A stretch of 64,000 bases of DNA from Flavobacteriaceae bacterium CRH (GTDB lineage: Bacteria > Bacteroidota > Bacteroidia > Flavobacteriales > Flavobacteriaceae), in NCBI GenBank assembly GCA_001507425.1, contig LMAJ01000009.1:62001-126000 (forward strand). Reading direction: 5' to 3'. Of the stretch, positions 59,146 through 64,000 are shown piece after piece. Numbering within the stretch: the first letter of the stretch is position 1; every line of letters begins with the position of its first letter. A program made the position numbers and the translations under genes. The notes beneath the pieces are model-generated. The model was given only the letters and a program-made list of their open reading frames with translations. It was not told where the DNA came from and searched no databases.

Positions 59146-61607
59146 AATCTCGCATTCAGTTTTATATTAAAAACTCTTGAAGTCATATAATTCGGAATTG
59201 CATATTGATTTTTAGAATATACATCGCGAACCCACGTATTGGTTATCGCATTTTGATTATTGAAAAGGTTGAAAATCTCAACGCCTAGAGATAATTCTTC
59301 AAAGTTTTTTATCCAGCCTGTTTTATTATTTCTTGTGCTGCTATCCACAAAAACCTTGGCAAAACCTACATCAGCTCTTCGATAATCTTTTAATCGGTTT
59401 TGGTACAAATACGGATCAGAATAGGATGGCGCTCCGCCTGGCAAACCTGTATTATATACTAAATTCAAATACAATTTCACACTCGGAATATTTGGCATAT
59501 AATCCTGAAACAACATAGCAAATTTCAAACGTTGGTCTGTTGGTCTGGCTATATAACCTTTGTTTTCATAATTTTCTTCGGTTTTAAGATATCCAAAACT
59601 AATCCACGATTCTGTTCCGGGCACAAATTCTCCATTCAATCTAAAATCAAGACCTTGTGCGTAAGCTTTTGCATTGTTATTGGCGACATAACGAATTCGG
59701 ACATTATCGATAGAATATGTATTTACATCTGAAAGCGATTTATAATAAATCTCCGTAACCCATTTAAAAGGACGGCTCCACATTTTAAAAGTATAATCGT
59801 TACTCAAAACTACATGAACAGATTCCTGCGCTTTTACATTGGGGTTTACAACGCCATTTAAATCCCGAAGTTCCCTATAAAAAGGTGGTTGATGGTATAA
59901 TCCTCCGGAAAGCCTGAAAACCATATCCATGTCCCAATCGGGTTTTAAGGCAAATTGAGCACGTGGACTAAATACAATTTGATTTTTTCCCTCAATTGCT
60001 GCTCCGGAAACACTCCAACTCTGAAAACGGACCCCAATATTATACCAAACCTGACTTGAACCAATTTCTGTTTTCTGGTTCCATTGTGTGTATCCTGAAA
60101 ATCTATTTATGGTATTAAAATTAGTTGCCCGAACATCCTGATAAGGCAATAATGGTCCGGTATAAGGTTCGTATGGCTGATTATTTTGAGGTAAATTAAT
60201 AATTGGCGGATTTATAGAAAATCCTGCCGAATCGATCATTTCCCATTCTACTACTCTATCGCGAATTGATTCAGTAGTATATTTCAAACCAAATTCTAAC
60301 TGACTGTCTTTCCACTCTTTAAAACCTTTAATTTCTATATTTGCAATTAAGGCATCGAGATCGTTTCGGGCATGATTAAGCTGAGAGCCAATTCCTGTTG
60401 TAAAATCAACGTTGTCAATATCAGTTTCACCATCTGCGTTTACATTTCCTAAACGATATTGTGCGAGAATATCAAAATGTTCTTTTTCTTTGGTGTGAAA
60501 TAAGGAACTAATCAATTTAAAAGTTAACGATGGCGAAGCCTTATAAGTTGTTTTTAAAGCTCCAAAATAAGTATCGTATTGGTCTTTTTCCTGCCCTTCA
60601 TAATAAACCGCAAGTGCCATTGGCTGATCTATTGTCCCAAATTTGGTTTCTCTGGTTAAGGGCTGATACAAATATTTATTTTGCGAAATATTCCCTAAAA
60701 AACTCATTTGCCACTTTTCAGAAATATCATAATTTATATTGGTCTGAACGTCTACAAAAGTTGGTGTATAATTGGTTTGTGTATCCTGACTGTTGACAAG
60801 CAAACTATTGTTTCGGTAACGAACTCCGGTTACGGCCGACCATTTTTTATTTTTAGAAACGGCATCGACGGCAAAGCTTCCGCCTAAAAAACTGGCTTCA
60901 AGAGCTGCTCCAAATTGAGTTGGCTTTCTATACGTAATATCTAAAACAGATGATAATTTATCCCCAAATTTTGCCTGAAATCCTCCAGCCGAAAAATCTA
61001 CATTTTGTACTAAATCTGTATTGGTAAAACTTAAACCTTCTTGTTGTCCGGAACGAATTAAAAACGGTCGATAAACTTCGATTTCATTTACGTAAACTAA
61101 ATTTTCATCATAATTTCCACCACGAACTGCATATTGCGTACTCAATTCGTTGTTCGAATTTACGCCCGGGAGCGTTTTTAGGATATTTTCTATTCCGGCA
61201 TTTGCTCCTGGAATTTTCTTTATCGTTTCTGTGTCAATAACCGTAATTCCCTGAACGCGTTTTTTATTATTAGAAGAAACAAAAACTTCTCCCATTTGTT
61301 CAGCAGAATTGTTCATTTTCGGATTAAAAACAAACACCTCATTCGGTTTTAAGTTTACCGTCAGGCTCATCATTTTTAATGAAACATGGGTAAAAATCAA
61401 AGCGATTTTTTTGTTTGATGGAATTTCGATTTCAAAAAAACCATTTGAATCGGTTTGCGAAATATTTCCGGAAACTGAAATATTTACATCTGCAACCGGA
61501 CGATTTTCATTATCTAAAATAATCCCTTTTACACGAGCATTTTGAGCAAATGAAACATAACCAATGCACAAAAAGAGGAAACTGAATATTAACTTGCTAT
61601 AATTCAA
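59142..61607 (-). CDS. TonB-dependent receptor with carboxypeptidase-like N-terminal domain
   Basis: An outer-membrane receptor of 821 residues. The signal peptide ends in VSFAQ (about 21). A carboxypeptidase regulatory-like beta-sandwich follows (about 25-105; VKGIILDNENRPVADVNISVSG), then the plug (about 115-220; ETIKKIPGANAGIENILKTLPGV) and the barrel, ending in RVFNIKLNARL. The ligand is unknown. There is no SusD partner nearby, so a SusCD-type glycan system is unlikely. It lies 11 bases after the M23 peptidase gene and overlaps the first paralogue gene. Confidence 0.9.
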   Translation of the reverse strand: MNYSKLIFSFLFLCIGYVSFAQNARVKGIILDNENRPVADVNISVSGNISQTDSNGFFEIEIPSNKKIALIFTHVSLKMMSLTVNLKPNEVFVFNPKMNNSAEQMGEVFVSSNNKKRVQGITVIDTETIKKIPGANAGIENILKTLPGVNSNNELSTQYAVRGGNYDENLVYVNEIEVYRPFLIRSGQQEGLSFTNTDLVQNVDFSAGGFQAKFGDKLSSVLDITYRKPTQFGAALEASFLGGSFAVDAVSKNKKWSAVTGVRYRNNSLLVNSQDTQTNYTPTFVDVQTNINYDISEKWQMSFLGNISQNKYLYQPLTRETKFGTIDQPMALAVYYEGQEKDQYDTYFGALKTTYKASPSLTFKLISSLFHTKEKEHFDILAQYRLGNVNADGETDIDNVDFTTGIGSQLNHARNDLDALIANIEIKGFKEWKDSQLEFGLKYTTESIRDRVVEWEMIDSAGFSINPPIINLPQNNQPYEPYTGPLLPYQDVRATNFNTINRFSGYTQWNQKTEIGSSQVWYNIGVRFQSWSVSGAAIEGKNQIVFSPRAQFALKPDWDMDMVFRLSGGLYHQPPFYRELRDLNGVVNPNVKAQESVHVVLSNDYTFKMWSRPFKWVTEIYYKSLSDVNTYSIDNVRIRYVANNNAKAYAQGLDFRLNGEFVPGTESWISFGYLKTEENYENKGYIARPTDQRLKFAMLFQDYMPNIPSVKLYLNLVYNTGLPGGAPSYSDPYLYQNRLKDYRRADVGFAKVFVDSSTRNNKTGWIKNFEELSLGVEIFNLFNNQNAITNTWVRDVYSKNQYAIPNYMTSRVFNIKLNARL

Positions 61608-61618
61608 AAGCTTTGGTT

Positions 61619-63313
61619 TTATTTTTGTTGACTTCTAAAAAAGTGAGTTTCAAAGATAGCAGAATTTCCTACATTGTCAACTACTTCAATTTTTAAATCA
61701 TTTGCACCTTCTGCCAATAGTTCATCTTGAAATTTGTGCGTGATTTTTCTAGTCTTGTTATCATATTCAAATAAAACCCAATTTCCGTTTATATAACCGT
61801 TATACGATTTTATTCCGGACAAACTATCGCCAATAGTAAACTGAATGGCGTTCACTTCACTAATCCATTTATCCTGAATTGGTTTTGTAATTTTTATTAC
61901 GGGCGCAACGGTATCTAAAACCAGACCAAATTGACCAAGCATTTTTGATTTTGCCGTATACACATCTTTGTTTCTAATTGTGCCGTAATAACTTTTGCTG
62001 TTTCCGCTAATTCTGGCAATAAAAACTTTATCTTTTTCTGTTTCCGTATAACTACTGTCTTTTATTGTAATTGTAAAATTGGAATGTACGGGAATAACAT
62101 CTTCATGAATATAAATCCGGTTGTTTTTTACATCAAAATTCATATCAAAATCATCGTAAAAAGTTCCCGCCGGAAAAAATACAGACATATTATCTTTTTC
62201 AAAATTTGAATCTTTATTGGCGTGAATAAAATATTTTGAAGTAACAGGCTCCTCATTTACAATTGGAGTTTCGATATCATATTCTATGGGAACTGTAACG
62301 GTATTCATATTTCCAAAATAATCTGAAACCTCAATTCTGTAAGTTGACGCTAAATTCGGTTCAACCTTAATAATACCGCGAAGCGAATCTGTTTTTATAA
62401 TGCTCAAAGCATACGGCGTTTTCATAAATAACTTTTGAACGCGCTGACTTGTTTTTTTATATCTCGGATAATCGATAAAAGCATTTATGTAACGCATTTC
62501 ATCAAATGAATAGGTATTAAACTGGTAATTGTAGTTTTGATTTCCGTTGAAAAAAGTTGAAACATTAAAAACGCCATTTTTATTTCCCGAAACGTCATCG
62601 AAATCAACCGCATTGATTCCGAAACCAATTTTGCCGTTTGCTTTTACTTTACTGGCCAAATAAGTTCCGTCTTTTTGAAGCGATAAATTTAACAATAAAG
62701 GCAGTTTTGACTGATTTACGGTTGTGTTGTCTATCGGATAAACAAATACATTTGAAATAGTTGGCTTTTTAGAATCTTTTATGTTTTTATCAAATCCGAA
62801 AAATATCGGATTTATAACAAATTCTGTTTTTGAATCACGAATTTCAAAATGCAAATGTGGTCCTTCAGAAGATCCTGTATTTCCTGAAAGCGCAATTAAT
62901 TGTCCTTTTGTAACCGGTAATTCATCTGGTTTAAGAAACATTTCTATTTCAAAAGCTTTTTCTTTATAATGTGTTTTCTGAACATAATCCTGAATAGTAC
63001 CAAGTGGCGTTTGTAAATGTCCGTAAACAGAAGTGTAACCGTTTGGATGCGTTATGTAAATGCATTTACCGTTTCCAAACGTTGAAATTTTTATTCTTGA
63101 AACATATCCGTCAGCAATGGCGTATACATTTAAACCTTCTCTTTGATTGGTCTTTAAATCGAAACCTGCGTGAAAATGATTCGGGCGCAACTCTCCAAAA
63201 TTACCGGAAAGCTGCATCGGAATATCCAGCGGAGGACTAAAATAATCTTTAGGATATTGAGTTTGAGCAAATAAAAAATGACAAAAAAATAAGGTAAGTA
63301 CTGAAAATCTCAT
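61619..63313 (-). CDS. M23-family metallopeptidase (LytM-type)
   Basis: About 564 residues from the ATG at 63313, which gives a clean signal peptide (MRFSVLTLFFCHFLFAQ). ATGs at 63322 and 63352 are possible. The LytM zinc motifs are HFHAGFD (H-x3-D) early in the protein and HLHFEIRD (H-x-H) about 100 residues later. A long beta-rich C-terminal region follows without a named domain. M23 enzymes cut peptidoglycan cross-links. It is the first gene of an operon with the TonB-dependent receptor 11 bases later. Confidence 0.9.
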   Translation of the reverse strand: MRFSVLTLFFCHFLFAQTQYPKDYFSPPLDIPMQLSGNFGELRPNHFHAGFDLKTNQREGLNVYAIADGYVSRIKISTFGNGKCIYITHPNGYTSVYGHLQTPLGTIQDYVQKTHYKEKAFEIEMFLKPDELPVTKGQLIALSGNTGSSEGPHLHFEIRDSKTEFVINPIFFGFDKNIKDSKKPTISNVFVYPIDNTTVNQSKLPLLLNLSLQKDGTYLASKVKANGKIGFGINAVDFDDVSGNKNGVFNVSTFFNGNQNYNYQFNTYSFDEMRYINAFIDYPRYKKTSQRVQKLFMKTPYALSIIKTDSLRGIIKVEPNLASTYRIEVSDYFGNMNTVTVPIEYDIETPIVNEEPVTSKYFIHANKDSNFEKDNMSVFFPAGTFYDDFDMNFDVKNNRIYIHEDVIPVHSNFTITIKDSSYTETEKDKVFIARISGNSKSYYGTIRNKDVYTAKSKMLGQFGLVLDTVAPVIKITKPIQDKWISEVNAIQFTIGDSLSGIKSYNGYINGNWVLFEYDNKTRKITHKFQDELLAEGANDLKIEVVDNVGNSAIFETHFFRSQQK

Positions 63314-63434
63314 AAGCAACATTTTTGCTAAGATAAAAAAATATGAGGCCAAAAACGAGTAAAAAGCTACAAAAATACAATTGATTGAATTTCATTTATT
63401 TGGTTATTTTTAATGTAAAAAAATCGATAAAAAA

Positions 63435-63464
63435 TTGCATTAATAAAAAGGAATACTAACTTTG
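63435..63464 (+). promoter_or_regulatory. Promoter of the coiled-coil/zapA operon
   Basis: TTG (63435-63437) and TAACTTTG (63457-63464) with 19 bases between match the Bacteroidota promoter. The first gene starts at 63493. Confidence 0.65.
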
Positions 63465-63492
63465 TATGATTAAGTAATGAATAGGATTTATA

Positions 63493-63783
63493 ATGAGTGT
63501 AATTGCCGAAATAATTGATACTCTTGAATATAAAGTCGAAAAGCTTTTTGAGAAATCAAAAAGACTGGAGAAAGACAATCAGGAACTAAGATTACAACTA
63601 GCCAAAGCTGCGCAAATCATCCAGAAACAATCTGAAGAAATTGAAGCTTTGAAGAAGCAATATGATACACTTAAAATAGCCAATTCGTTGCTCGGCAGCG
63701 ATAATAACAAGAGAGAGACAAAGCTTAAAATAAATTCATTAATTCGCGAAATTGATTACTGTATAGCACAACTATCAGACTAG
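63493..63783 (+). CDS. Small coiled-coil protein upstream of zapA
   Basis: 96 residues, nearly all one heptad-patterned coiled coil (about 8-70; KVEKLFEKSKRLEKDNQEL, QIIQKQSEEIEALKKQYDTLK), ending with IREIDYCIAQLSD. Its size and position seven bases before zapA suggest a division-associated partner, comparable in size to ZapB, though sequence similarity is not established. A promoter lies before it. Confidence 0.75.
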   Translation: MSVIAEIIDTLEYKVEKLFEKSKRLEKDNQELRLQLAKAAQIIQKQSEEIEALKKQYDTLKIANSLLGSDNNKRETKLKINSLIREIDYCIAQLSD

Positions 63784-63790
63784 TAAAACT

Positions 63791-64000
63791 ATGGACGGAA
63801 AGCTTAGAATTAAAATATCAATTGCAGACAGAGTTTATCCGTTAACGGTTGAACCAGCTCAGGAAGAAGGACTTAGAAGTGCTTCTAAAAAAATTGATGC
63901 TATGATTAAGCAATTCGAAGAAAGTTACGCAGTTCGCGACAAGCAAGATGTACTGGCCATGTGTGCCCTGCAATTTGCGTCACAAGTAGAACAAAAACAA
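63791..64000 (+). CDS. zapA: Cell division protein ZapA, N-terminal part
   Basis: The first 70 residues are visible, starting MDGKLRIKISIADRVYPLTV, with EEGLRSASKKIDAMIKQFE and the helix DVLAMCALQFASQVEQK. ZapA binds FtsZ and bundles its filaments at midcell. The gene continues past the right edge. It is in an operon with the preceding coiled-coil gene, seven bases apart. Confidence 0.92.
   Translation, partial: MDGKLRIKISIADRVYPLTVEPAQEEGLRSASKKIDAMIKQFEESYAVRDKQDVLAMCALQFASQVEQKQ

Noticed and set aside
59142-61607. SusC-type polysaccharide utilisation locus
   Set aside because: There is no SusD homologue or glycoside hydrolase nearby, and the receptor lacks the SusC-specific context.
1-64000. 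tRNA or rRNA genes
   Set aside because: No cloverleaf with a TTCRA arm and no rRNA-like stretch was noticed in intergenic regions; a covariance search would be needed to exclude them fully.

Overview
The window is a chromosomal segment of a Flavobacterium-like member of the Bacteroidota. The evidence is its low GC content, promoter -7 boxes of the TAnnTTTG type, a type IX secretion (T9SS) C-terminal sorting domain, TonB-dependent receptors, ECF sigma factors paired with Bacteroidota-type partner proteins, DUF4252, DUF4199 and DUF5522 proteins, a zeaxanthin-type carotenoid cluster, and intergenic repeats resembling those I recall from flavobacterial genomes. Almost all of it is ordinary chromosome. 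I see no prophage, integrase, transposase, CRISPR array, tRNA or rRNA. The first gene (TPR protein) and the last (zapA) are cut by the window edges.

Layout. 1-7.1 kb: a Kir-type potassium channel, then a light/pigment module: a MerR regulator with a B12-binding domain (CarH-like), crtI, crtB, crtZ, an SRPBCC protein and a DNA photolyase. 7.1-13.6 kb: an ABC1-family kinase with a TetR regulator, an epimerase, YceI, VOC, an acyl-CoA thioesterase and RmuC. 13.8-17.8 kb: two exported proteins, an ECF sigma factor and a protein that appears to span the envelope and carries 99-bp repeats. 17.8-25.2 kb: MepB, a secreted T9SS nuclease, an SDR, RNA-modification enzymes and a frameshifted small membrane protein gene. 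25.2-32.7 kb: a corrinoid uptake locus with an ABC importer, a cobalamin riboswitch, a BtuB-type receptor and a BtuG-like surface lipoprotein. A GxxExxY gene framed by perfect 23-bp inverted repeats sits inside the importer operon.

32.8-38.6 kb: an S41 protease, an ECF sigma / anti-sigma / DUF4252 / DUF4252 operon, a metzincin lipoprotein with DUF5648-like repeats, and a YiaAB membrane protein. 38.6-50.4 kb: carB, rpmH (short, easily missed), a TPR protein, a hydrolase, a small acetyltransferase, an anion symporter with a porin, an ABC-F ATPase, a GlmU-like protein and rpmE2. 50.6-57 kb: DUF4199 with a glycosyltransferase, a phosphohexomutase, an MsbA-like exporter and DUF2971. 57-63.3 kb: a reverse-strand operon of an M23 peptidase, a TonB-dependent receptor, two paralogous membrane proteins of unknown function and an EF-hand lipoprotein. 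The window ends with a coiled-coil protein and zapA.

How the parts connect. The CarH-like regulator carries both sequence signatures expected of an adenosylcobalamin photoreceptor. It stands directly before carotenoid genes and close to a photolyase, and a palindrome overlaps the crtI promoter. Corrinoid import is encoded about 23 kb away. Together these suggest a B12-based light response controlling photoprotection (inference). The best candidates for undescribed biology are this regulatory circuit, the GxxExxY inverted-repeat cassette, the ECF-linked trans-envelope repeat protein, the operon of paralogous membrane proteins, and the recurrent inverted-repeat arms that flank terminators at gene ends.
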